A model generated the notes under the pieces. That model made no database searches and was not told the DNA's origin. It saw only the letters and a program-made list of their open reading frames with translations. Below, one piece after another: positions 16,201 to 23,552 of a stretch of DNA of 64,000 nt. This stretch comes from Natrinema amylolyticum (GTDB lineage Archaea > Halobacteriota > Halobacteria > Halobacteriales > Natrialbaceae). The DNA lies in contig NZ_JAIWPJ010000005.1 in assembly GCF_020515625.1 (NCBI RefSeq), forward strand, positions 113,692 to 177,691. The letters run 5' to 3'. Position 1 is the stretch's first letter, and each line of letters opens with the position of its first letter. A program made the position numbers and the translations under genes.

Positions 16201-16212
16201 CGAATATGTTCG
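16201..16212. promoter_or_regulatory. CGAAC-type palindrome upstream of the Fe-S/NrfD module
   Basis: CGAATATGTTCG is the exact reverse complement of the site at 15404-15415. A TATA-like CTTATACT lies just before it (16191-16198). It is 155 nt from the Fe-S gene start, so either the transcript has a long leader or the site acts at a distance. Confidence 0.45.
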
Positions 16213-16329
16213 CGTCGATTCTCACGCGCTGGAAATCGGGTCGGTAGTTCATCCGAGTACGGTTGTGAGAGGGGGAATGAGGATAGATAAATGAACGATT
16301 TCAAGTGTATGCCGTCGAGTACCTCCGGC

Positions 16330-16345
16330 ATGACACCAGTGTCAT
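16330..16345. promoter_or_regulatory. 16-bp inverted repeat at the Fe-S gene promoter
   Basis: ATGACAC-CA-GTGTCAT is a perfect repeat with 7-bp arms. It lies 22-37 nt before the ATG at 16367 and merges into a TATA-like CATATTC, so a bound protein would compete with TBP. It is unlike the CGAAC palindromes, implying a second regulator. Confidence 0.45.
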
Positions 16346-16366
16346 ATTCAGAGGTGTTCTGATCTA

Positions 16367-18034
16367 ATGAGCACGGACGATGAATCATTCCACCCGCTCG
16401 GCGAAGAGTGGGAGGACGAACTCGAGACGATGCTCGACGATACCGAGTACGACAGCGACCTCGGTATGGAAATGGCCCAGGACGCGATGCGGGTCACCAA
16501 GGGCGAGCTCTCCGAAGCCGAATTCCACGAGAAACATCACGAGGACGTGATGGAGGAGTTCGGCGAGGACGAGCGTCCGACCAAAGCGGCCTACGAGGCG
16601 GCACAGGAGGAGGCGAAGGGAACCGCCTCCAAGATGCTCGACGCTTTCGACGGCGACGGCGACGAGACCCGTCGCGAGACGATGAAGAAGATGGGGGTCG
16701 GCGCGGCGGCCGTCGGGCTCGGTGCCTGGGGGACCGTCGACGACGGTCCGGAAGAGAACCTCGCTGCTGAAGAAGGCGGACACAGTGAACCCCGTCAGGA
16801 GACCACCGAAGAGCGAGACACCCAGTGGGGGATGACGATCGACCTCGAGCGCTGTGACGGTTGTCTCACATGCATGACGGCCTGTACGCAGGAGAACGAC
16901 CTCGATCAGGGCGTCAACTGGATGTACGTCATGGCCTGGGAGGACGAGCTTCACGGTGGGCCAGGAGAAGACGACAACACCGACGTCTACTCCGACTTCA
17001 ACATGGGGAGCGAGTTCAACATGCTCGTGCGGCCGTGCCAGCACTGCACGGACGCTCCCTGTGAGAAGGTCTGTCCGACGACGGCCCGTCACACTCGCGA
17101 CAAGGACGGTCTCGTCCTGACCGACTACGACGTTTGTATCGGCTGCCGGTACTGTCAGGTCGCCTGTCCCTACGGCGTCAACTACTTCCAGTGGGACGAG
17201 CCCAGCGTGGCCTACGAGGACATCGACGGGAACGAGAATCCGGAGAATCCTGACCAGATCACTCACGCGAAGTACGAACACGGCGAACGGTGGGTCGACA
17301 GCCGCGCACCTCGAGGGACGATGAGCAAGTGTACGATGTGTCCGTCCATGCAGGACGGCAAACAGGGCGAAGACAAGGTCGGGACGAGCGCCTGCGAAAC
17401 GGCCTGTCCGCCGGGCGCGATCCAGTTCGGGAACGTCGAAGACGAGAAGAGTGACCCGTCTCAGCACCGCGAGCACCCGGTCAAGAGCCGAGCGATCATT
17501 CATCTAACAAACAGTGTTGACAGCACCAAAACCGCTCCGTCGGCGGACCAGATCGATAGCGCCCTCAGCGACGGCGACGACCTCGAGACCGCGATCGAGA
17601 ATATCGACGGTCTCACCGAGGACATCCTCGCGATCATGAAGGCGATCGAAATCGTCAGCGAGGGGACCGAGCCCGGCGACGAAGAGAACAACACCATCCT
17701 GGAGAACGAACAGAATATCATCGCCGCCGTCGAGGCCTTCGAGCAGTACGTCGATCTCGAGAGCGAGGAGGCGCGCGACGACCTGCAACTCGGCGAGGGT
17801 AGCGAGCGGGACGCACAGTTCCGCCTCGAACAGTACACGGGTAATCCGAGTTCGTTCCAGCTACTCGAGGACGTCGGGACGAACCCGAACGTCACCTACC
17901 TCGGGCAGGAGCCTGGACCGGAGGCCCACCAGGTCGAGGGGCCGACCAAGTACGAGGACGTCGACCTGCTCGACAAGCGGCAGGAGGCTCTCGATAACGA
18001 GACTGTCGGCGGCATCGACGGGGTGTCGCTATGA
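16367..18034 (+). CDS. 4Fe-4S ferredoxin subunit (NrfC/PsrB/ActB-like) with internal Tat motif
   Basis: The 555-residue product should carry electrons through four [4Fe-4S] clusters. Cysteine groups are at about 163/166/169/173, 224/227/232/236, 257/260/263/267 and 322/325/343/347. Residues 1-98 form an acidic helical N-terminal domain. A Tat-like TRRETMKKMGVGAAAVGLGA at 101-120 follows, so the ferredoxin part (about 155-360) is probably exported while the N-terminal part stays inside. Residues about 390-500 are an acidic helical insert; the C-terminus has NPSSFQLLEDVGTNPNVTYL. The stop overlaps the NrfD-type gene start (ATGA). No molybdopterin subunit or cytochrome is encoded next to it, unlike Psr, Nrf or alternative complex III operons, so the acceptor is likely a separate exported protein. 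Confidence 0.88.
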   Translation: MSTDDESFHPLGEEWEDELETMLDDTEYDSDLGMEMAQDAMRVTKGELSEAEFHEKHHEDVMEEFGEDERPTKAAYEAAQEEAKGTASKMLDAFDGDGDETRRETMKKMGVGAAAVGLGAWGTVDDGPEENLAAEEGGHSEPRQETTEERDTQWGMTIDLERCDGCLTCMTACTQENDLDQGVNWMYVMAWEDELHGGPGEDDNTDVYSDFNMGSEFNMLVRPCQHCTDAPCEKVCPTTARHTRDKDGLVLTDYDVCIGCRYCQVACPYGVNYFQWDEPSVAYEDIDGNENPENPDQITHAKYEHGERWVDSRAPRGTMSKCTMCPSMQDGKQGEDKVGTSACETACPPGAIQFGNVEDEKSDPSQHREHPVKSRAIIHLTNSVDSTKTAPSADQIDSALSDGDDLETAIENIDGLTEDILAIMKAIEIVSEGTEPGDEENNTILENEQNIIAAVEAFEQYVDLESEEARDDLQLGEGSERDAQFRLEQYTGNPSSFQLLEDVGTNPNVTYLGQEPGPEAHQVEGPTKYEDVDLLDKRQEALDNETVGGIDGVSL

Positions 18035-19383
18035 GCACGAAGGAGCCAACCGAAGCGGACATCCTCCGTCCGATCAACACGCTCACGAAAAAGTACTTTA
18101 TCGTCTACGGGATCGCAGCACTGGGACTCGTCGCGTTCCTCATCGCCTGGGCCTACCAGCTTCAGCAAGGGCTGATCGTTACTGGCCTCGGCGACTGGGG
18201 GAGCGGTGGCGGCTCGACGTGGGGACTGTACATCGGCGCGTTCATCTGGTGGGTCGGTGTCGCACACGGCGGCATCATCCTCTCGGCCGCCGTCAGACTC
18301 CTCGGAATGGACCGGTATATGCCGGTCGCCCGGCTCGCGGAGATGACCACGATCGGTGGCCTCTCGGCCGCCGGCTTCTACATTCTGGTCCACATGGGCC
18401 GTCCGGACCGGATGGTCACGAGCGTCATCGGCCACTACCATATCACGGTCAACAACTCGCCGCTGGTGTGGGACGTGACCGTCATTACGGCCTACTTCGT
18501 GCTGTCGGCGACCTATCTCGGCCTGACGCTGCGCTACGACGTCAACCGGCTGCGTGACGATCTGCCGGACATGTTCGAGCCGATCTACAAGGTGATGACG
18601 ATCGGTTACACGAAGAAAGAAGACGAGGTCATCGATCGGATGGTCTGGTGGCTCGCAGCCGCAGTCATCATCATGGCCCCGCTCTTGCTCCACGGCGGCG
18701 TGATTCCGTGGCTGTTCGCGCTCCTGCCGGCGATGCCCGGCTGGACCGGCGCGATTCAGGGGCCGATGTTCCTGAGCATCGCGCTGATGTCGGCGATCAG
18801 CGGTATCATGATCATCTCCTATGCGTTCCGCCGCGCCTACGACTGGGATCACATCATCACTGACGACATCTTCCGCGGGCTGCTCCTGTGGCTCGGGTTC
18901 TTCACTCTGCTGTTCCTGTGGTTCCAGCTCCAGACGATCATCAACGGCGTCTTCCTCGGACCGACCAACAATGCGGTCGCGATCGAGGCGAAGATCGCCC
19001 ACCCGGTCTACCAGGTTGCGATGACGATGATTTTCGGCACGCTCGTGTACATCTTCCTGCAGGGAATCCGTCCGGCCCTGTTCAGCAAGAAGCGAGCGCT
19101 CATCGCCAGCGGTATCATCCTTACCGGGACTCTGACCGAGAAGATCCTCTTCGTCGTCGAAGGATTCCTGCACCCGACGTTCGACATCTACGCCAACACG
19201 CCCGGGACCTACTTCCCGAGCGCGATCGAGTGGCTCTCGCTCGTCGGGACGACCGGGCTGGTTGTACTTTTATTCCTTAACCTCTCGAAGCTCGTCCCGG
19301 TGGTCGAACTCCACGCGATCGAACACATGCGCGGCGACCACGAGCACAGTGAGGAAGCGACCGAACCGGAGGTGGAAGCATGA
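18031..19383 (+). CDS. nrfD: NrfD/PsrC-family quinone-interacting membrane protein
   Basis: The 450-residue product has about nine or ten membrane helices, beginning at residue 27. NrfD/PsrC proteins exchange electrons between quinone in the membrane and an Fe-S subunit outside it. Family-type segments are GLYIGAFIWWVGVAHGGIIL, VARLAEMTTIGGLSAAGFYI and FVLSATYLGLTLRYDVNRL. It overlaps both neighbours by ATGA, so the three genes are translationally coupled. Menaquinone is the likely partner, in line with the men genes in the same window. Confidence 0.9.
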   Translation: MSTKEPTEADILRPINTLTKKYFIVYGIAALGLVAFLIAWAYQLQQGLIVTGLGDWGSGGGSTWGLYIGAFIWWVGVAHGGIILSAAVRLLGMDRYMPVARLAEMTTIGGLSAAGFYILVHMGRPDRMVTSVIGHYHITVNNSPLVWDVTVITAYFVLSATYLGLTLRYDVNRLRDDLPDMFEPIYKVMTIGYTKKEDEVIDRMVWWLAAAVIIMAPLLLHGGVIPWLFALLPAMPGWTGAIQGPMFLSIALMSAISGIMIISYAFRRAYDWDHIITDDIFRGLLLWLGFFTLLFLWFQLQTIINGVFLGPTNNAVAIEAKIAHPVYQVAMTMIFGTLVYIFLQGIRPALFSKKRALIASGIILTGTLTEKILFVVEGFLHPTFDIYANTPGTYFPSAIEWLSLVGTTGLVVLLFLNLSKLVPVVELHAIEHMRGDHEHSEEATEPEVEA

Positions 19384-19691
19384 GTTCAGCACTGACAACG
19401 ATCCCGTCGGAACTCCTGTATCACGGATACGACGGCACGGCCGGCTTCACCGGTTTCGCCAACGAGGGGACCTACATCATCTTCGCCGTCATCCTGGTCC
19501 CGGTCTACATCATGCTCGCGGCCTGGTTCCTCGGTGAACCCCGCGACACGAAGGCCGGACTGACCGGCGTGAGCTACCTCGTCGGCCTGACGACGTCGAT
19601 GTGGGTCGGGATGTTCGTCCTGACCGTGCTGATCGGCGTCGTCTTCTACGGCGGCCCGCCGGAGCCGATCAGCAGCGTCGGCCCGCCGTAA
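19380..19691 (+). CDS. Small two-helix membrane subunit of the NrfD module
   Basis: The 103-residue product has two hydrophobic helices, at about 27-50 (YIIFAVILVPVYIMLAAWFL) and 67-92 (VGLTTSMWVGMFVLTVLIGV), joined by a short loop. I do not recognise a named family. Its start overlaps the NrfD-type stop, and such tight coupling suggests a structural subunit of the same complex. It ends the operon; mrp follows 151 nt later. Confidence 0.75.
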   Translation: MSSALTTIPSELLYHGYDGTAGFTGFANEGTYIIFAVILVPVYIMLAAWFLGEPRDTKAGLTGVSYLVGLTTSMWVGMFVLTVLIGVVFYGGPPEPISSVGPP

Positions 19692-19842
19692 CCGCTCCTC
19701 GAATCGCATCCGAACACCGCGTTTCATTTTTCGCACCTCGCTCCCGCAGGGCCCACTCCGTCACCCGTGAGCCCCACCTCTCGAGTATCGAACCATCACA
19801 CGTATCCCGTTGCACGCCCTCTATTCGCAGCACACAGTCACT

Positions 19843-20934
19843 ATGAGCATCACAGAACACGAACTCGAAATCAAACTCGAGGGGGTCGAGGATCCGGACA
19901 TCGGCGAGGATATCGTCTCGCTGGGTCTGGTCAACGACGTCACCATCGACGACGAGACCGCCCGCATCTCGCTGGCGTTCAACGCGCCCTACGCGCCCTC
20001 CGAGATGGAGATCGGCAATCAGGTCCGCGAGATCATCCAGGACGCCGGCCTCGAGGCCGATCTGCGCGCCCACGTCGGCGAGGACCACGGCTTCGACGAC
20101 GAGGTCCTCCCGCGAGTACGCAACGTCATCGCCGTCTCCTCCGGGAAGGGCGGCGTCGGGAAGACGACGGTCGCGGCCAACCTCGCCGCCGGACTCGACA
20201 AACGCGGTGCGATGGTCGGGCTGCTCGACGCCGACATTCACGGGCCGAACGTCCCGCAGATCCTCCCGCCGGAGAGCGATCCCGGCGTCACGCCCAACGA
20301 GGAGATCGTTCCGCCCCGTTCGGACGGCGTCCGTATCATCAGCATGGGGATGATGATGGAAGACGAGGACGACCCCGCGATCCTCCGCGGCCCGATGGTC
20401 AACAAGTTCATGATGAAGTTCCTCGAGGGCGTCGAGTGGGGCCGACTCGACTATCTCATCGTCGACCTGCCGCCGGGGACCGGCGACGCGACGCTGAACC
20501 TGCTCCAGTCGATGCCCGTGACGGGCTCGGTCGTCGTCACGACGCCCCAGGAGATGGCGTTAGACGACACTCGAAAGGGGATCCAGATGTTCAACAAACA
20601 CGACACGCCGGTTCTGGGCGTCGTCGAGAATATGAGTTCGTTCATCTGTCCGTCCTGTGGCGACCAACACGGCCTGTTTGGGACCGGCGGTGCGGACACC
20701 ATCGTCGACAAGTACGACGTCCCGCTGCTGGGCCGGATCCCGATCCACCCGGACTTCGGGGCCGACGGCAGCGAGGGCGCGCTCGTCAAGGACGACGACA
20801 GCGAGGTCCAGAGTCACCTCGAGGATGTCGTCGGCGAGGTCGCAGACCGGATCGGCGAGGCCAACCGCCGGACGGTCTCGGAAAACATCACGCAGGAACC
20901 CGCGAACAAGCTGCCGACCGAAACCGAAGACTAA
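19843..20934 (+). CDS. mrp: Mrp/NBP35-family P-loop ATPase, iron-sulfur carrier
   Basis: The 363-residue product has an N-terminal MIP18-like (DUF59) domain (about 1-85) and a deviant Walker A, SSGKGGVGKTTVAANLAAGL (about 101). A CPSCG pair near residue 268 would bridge an iron-sulfur cluster between two subunits. Such proteins assemble and deliver 4Fe-4S clusters in the cytoplasm. ATG 19843 is chosen over an upstream start because homologues begin MSITE. Its position after the Fe-S/NrfD genes may help their maturation, but mrp is also a general housekeeping gene. Confidence 0.93.
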   Translation: MSITEHELEIKLEGVEDPDIGEDIVSLGLVNDVTIDDETARISLAFNAPYAPSEMEIGNQVREIIQDAGLEADLRAHVGEDHGFDDEVLPRVRNVIAVSSGKGGVGKTTVAANLAAGLDKRGAMVGLLDADIHGPNVPQILPPESDPGVTPNEEIVPPRSDGVRIISMGMMMEDEDDPAILRGPMVNKFMMKFLEGVEWGRLDYLIVDLPPGTGDATLNLLQSMPVTGSVVVTTPQEMALDDTRKGIQMFNKHDTPVLGVVENMSSFICPSCGDQHGLFGTGGADTIVDKYDVPLLGRIPIHPDFGADGSEGALVKDDDSEVQSHLEDVVGEVADRIGEANRRTVSENITQEPANKLPTETED

Positions 20935-21082
20935 CTCCTCCTCGCCTCGAGACCGAGTCGTTTGGACCGCAGATCGAATTTTTCGCGCCGATCACGGAAC
21001 CGAAGCGGTGCATCCGCTCAACAGCCGGTTTCGGTCTCCGTTTCCCCCGCCGTTATACCGCGTCCCGTCGAACCGACCGACC

Positions 21083-21409
21083 ATGCTCGATACGTACGCC
21101 GATTCGATCGCCGACCTCGAGCCGGCCGACGGTGAGGTCGAGACCGCGGAACTGGTCGTCACTGATGACGTGCTCGTGAAGGCGTTCGCACTCGGACCGA
21201 ACGCGGAACTCGAGGCCCACGAGCACGCCGACAGCACGAACGTCTTTCACGTGCTCGAGGGGACGGTGACCGTGATTCAGGGGGAGGAGAGCGAGCGGAT
21301 CGACGCGCCCGGAGTGGTCCACCACGAGCGCGGCGTCACCCACGGCGCGAGAAACGAGACCGACGAGACGGTCGTCTTCACGGCGAGCCTCTGTCCGCTG
21401 CCGTCCTGA
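21083..21409 (+). CDS. Cupin-domain protein
   Basis: The 108-residue product is a single small cupin: LVKAFALGPNAELEAHEHAD, then NVFHVLEGTVTVIQGEE, then APGVVHHERGVTHGARNETD. His residues in EAHEHAD and the later GVVHHERGVTHG match the two metal-binding cupin motifs. Substrate and reaction are unknown. It lies alone between mrp and the convergent AsnB-like gene. Confidence 0.87.
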   Translation: MLDTYADSIADLEPADGEVETAELVVTDDVLVKAFALGPNAELEAHEHADSTNVFHVLEGTVTVIQGEESERIDAPGVVHHERGVTHGARNETDETVVFTASLCPLPS

Positions 21410-21432
21410 CGGAGCAGAGCGCTCAGGGCAGT

Positions 21433-22566
21433 TCAGTCGCGTCGGGTCTCGTCGTCCCCGAGCAGCGCGGCGACGTACTTGGTGACGTGATCGTCGATCC
21501 GGCGCTTGTAGCCGGCCTGCCGAGCGAGTCGATCGAGTTCGCGGGCTACGAGGCTGCCGTACTGGACCGCTTTCTTGTCTCGGCCCGCGACTTCGTCGGG
21601 GAGATACTGGGCCGCGACCCGACGGAAGCCGCGCTTTCGTTCGTCCTCGTCGGCCAGTAGTTCGTCCGGGAGGCGGAGCGCGGCCTCGACCACGGTGTCG
21701 TGGAGGAAGGGTGCGACCGGCTCGAGGCCCGTCGCCTCGATCGTCAGCACGTCCCGCGGGAGCTGCTCGGGCAGGCTCCGTATCTGTTCGCGGACGGCGC
21801 CCCGAACCGTCTCGGCCTCGACGCGGTGGTCGAGCCGGACGACTTTCTCGTAGCCGCCGAACAGTTCGTCGGCGCCCTGGCCGACGGCGAGCGCGTCGAA
21901 CCCGTCGGCGGCGACGCGCTCGCCGACCAGATACAGCGGCAGCGCGATCTGGACGTCCATCGCGTTCGTCCGACCGGTCGCTCGCGCCACCTCGGGCACG
22001 GCGCGCTCCAAGTCGGCCGGCTCGAGATCGACGACCGTCAGCTCGCGGCCCATCGCGTCGGCGGCCGTCCGCGCGGCCTCGACGTCGTGGCTGTCGGGAA
22101 AGCCGACGACGTACAGCGGCGCGTCGAGCAACTCGGCGACCAGCGCCGAGTCGACGCCGCCGGAGAAGGCGACGGCGATATCGCGGTCGTCCCGTCGAAC
22201 CGCGTCGGTCGCCGTCTCGATCGCGCGCTCGAGGTCCTCGAGGGCGGCGTCGGGCTCGGCGGGCTCGGGATCGGGCAGCGACCACTGAGATTCCGGCTCG
22301 GGGAGCGGGCCGTCGACGGCCGCGGCCGCGCCGGCCGGAAAGAGCGTCGGCTCCTCGAGTTCGGTCGGCTCGAACGCCCACGCTCGGTTTGCGGGCGCAA
22401 CGTCCGGGGCCTCGTCGACGAACAGGGGGACCCGCCCGAGCACGTCGCGAACGAGTCGGTCGTCGACCGCTCCCGCGAAGCCGGTCGTTCCCGGGAGCGG
22501 GTCGCGGTTCTCGAGGGCGGTGCGAACGATCGACGGCTCGGTACCGCGAAGTGAGTGGTCTGTCAT
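21433..22566 (-). CDS. Asparagine-synthase-like PP-loop amidotransferase, reduced glutaminase half
   Basis: The 377-residue product has the synthetase half of AsnB: VAFSGGVDSALVAELL (PP-loop, about 132), VGQGADELFGGYEK and KRGFRRVAAQYLPDEVAGRD. The first 100 residues are a shortened region with no N-terminal Met-Cys nucleophile, so glutamine hydrolysis by the usual mechanism is unlikely. It may use free ammonia or an ATP-dependent chemistry other than asparagine synthesis. Its ATG overlaps the stop of the upstream PHP gene (ATGA at 22563-22566), so the two proteins are made together. Confidence 0.85.
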   Translation of the reverse strand: MTDHSLRGTEPSIVRTALENRDPLPGTTGFAGAVDDRLVRDVLGRVPLFVDEAPDVAPANRAWAFEPTELEEPTLFPAGAAAAVDGPLPEPESQWSLPDPEPAEPDAALEDLERAIETATDAVRRDDRDIAVAFSGGVDSALVAELLDAPLYVVGFPDSHDVEAARTAADAMGRELTVVDLEPADLERAVPEVARATGRTNAMDVQIALPLYLVGERVAADGFDALAVGQGADELFGGYEKVVRLDHRVEAETVRGAVREQIRSLPEQLPRDVLTIEATGLEPVAPFLHDTVVEAALRLPDELLADEDERKRGFRRVAAQYLPDEVAGRDKKAVQYGSLVARELDRLARQAGYKRRIDDHVTKYVAALLGDDETRRD

Positions 22567-23246
22567 CGGAGGAGTTTCAAAACGCGGCTCACTCGTCGCG
22601 TGACGCCGCCGGCGAACTGCTGGACGCTGATCCGCCAGGGGGTTCGCTTTCCCTCGACGGTCGTCCGTCCCGCCGCGATCGCGTCCAGAATCGCGTCGAC
22701 GGAGCGTTCGTCGGCGTCGACGCGGGTGACCGCTTGTCCGACCATCTCACTGATGTGTGCGTCGCTCCCGGCAGTCATCGGCAGGTTCCGCGATCGGGCG
22801 TAGCGTTCGGCCTGTCGGTTGGCGCGCCCGGTGAACAGCCGGGAGTTGTAGACCTCGATCGCGTCGCCGAAGGCGAGTTGCTCGCGGGAGATCCGGGCCA
22901 TCACGCCGTGGCGGGACTCCTGAAACGGATGGGGGATCACGGCCAGGCCGCCCTGCTCGTGGATCGCCTCGAGCGTCGACTCGAAGGAGAGGCCCGGCGG
23001 AACGGCCTCCTCGAGCCCCAGGCCGAGTACGTGGCCCGCCTTGCTCGAGATCTCCATCCCCGGAATGCCGACCAGTCCGTAGTCGGGGGCGCGCTCGGCG
23101 GCCTCGAGGCTCGCGTCGATCTCGTCGTGGTCCGTCACCGCGATCGCGTCGAGACCGACGGCCTCGGCCTGCTCTAAGATGAGCTCGACCGGGTCGCGGC
23201 CGTCGTAGGACAGCGACGAGTGCGTGTGAAGTTCGACCGACAGCAC
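22563..23246 (-). CDS. PHP-family metal-dependent phosphoesterase
   Basis: The 227-residue product starts at GTG 23246 with MLSVELHTHSSLSYDGRDPV and shows PHP metal-ligand motifs: HTHSSLSYDG, AVTDHDEIDASLEA, IPGMEISSKAGHVLGLGL, VIPHPFQ and AGSDAHISEMVG. Related proteins hydrolyse 3',5'-nucleotides or other phosphoesters in the cytoplasm. An open frame extends to 23480, but the region upstream is unlike the family and a TTTAGG element near 23257 fits a promoter. It is coupled to the AsnB-like gene. Confidence 0.87.
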   Translation of the reverse strand: MLSVELHTHSSLSYDGRDPVELILEQAEAVGLDAIAVTDHDEIDASLEAAERAPDYGLVGIPGMEISSKAGHVLGLGLEEAVPPGLSFESTLEAIHEQGGLAVIPHPFQESRHGVMARISREQLAFGDAIEVYNSRLFTGRANRQAERYARSRNLPMTAGSDAHISEMVGQAVTRVDADERSVDAILDAIAAGRTTVEGKRTPWRISVQQFAGGVTRRVSRVLKLLR

Positions 23247-23552
23247 GAACGCACGTTTAGGCGGCCTGATGAAAAACGACTCGGTCCGATCCCGATCGCG
23301 AGCGTCGCGCTCGCGGCGTCGAGAACGGATCTCACGTGTCAGACGGAATCGATCGATGCGCCGGTAATCGACTGGGGTCGCCCGGCCGCGGGGTCTGTGC
23401 AATAGCGAGATCCGCTCGAGCCCATGGCCGGCGGTGCGGTGACGCGAGCGCCGAGCGGGGTGCGGTCCCGGCGTCCGCACGATGCCGGCGGACTAATACA
23501 CGAACGTGCATATAGAAACCCATTTACCGGCCGACTTTCACCACCTAGGTGA
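23247..23552. promoter_or_regulatory. PHP/purL divergent spacer
   Basis: This 306-base spacer shows no convincing gene. On the purL side a TATA-like GCATATAGAAAC lies at about 23511-23522, some 30-40 nt before the ATG. TTCACC-ACCTA-GGTGAA, a perfect inverted repeat, occupies 23537-23553 and runs into the purL start codon; its core CACCTAGGTG is itself a 10-bp palindrome. On the PHP side a TTTAGG lies near 23257. Confidence 0.5.
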
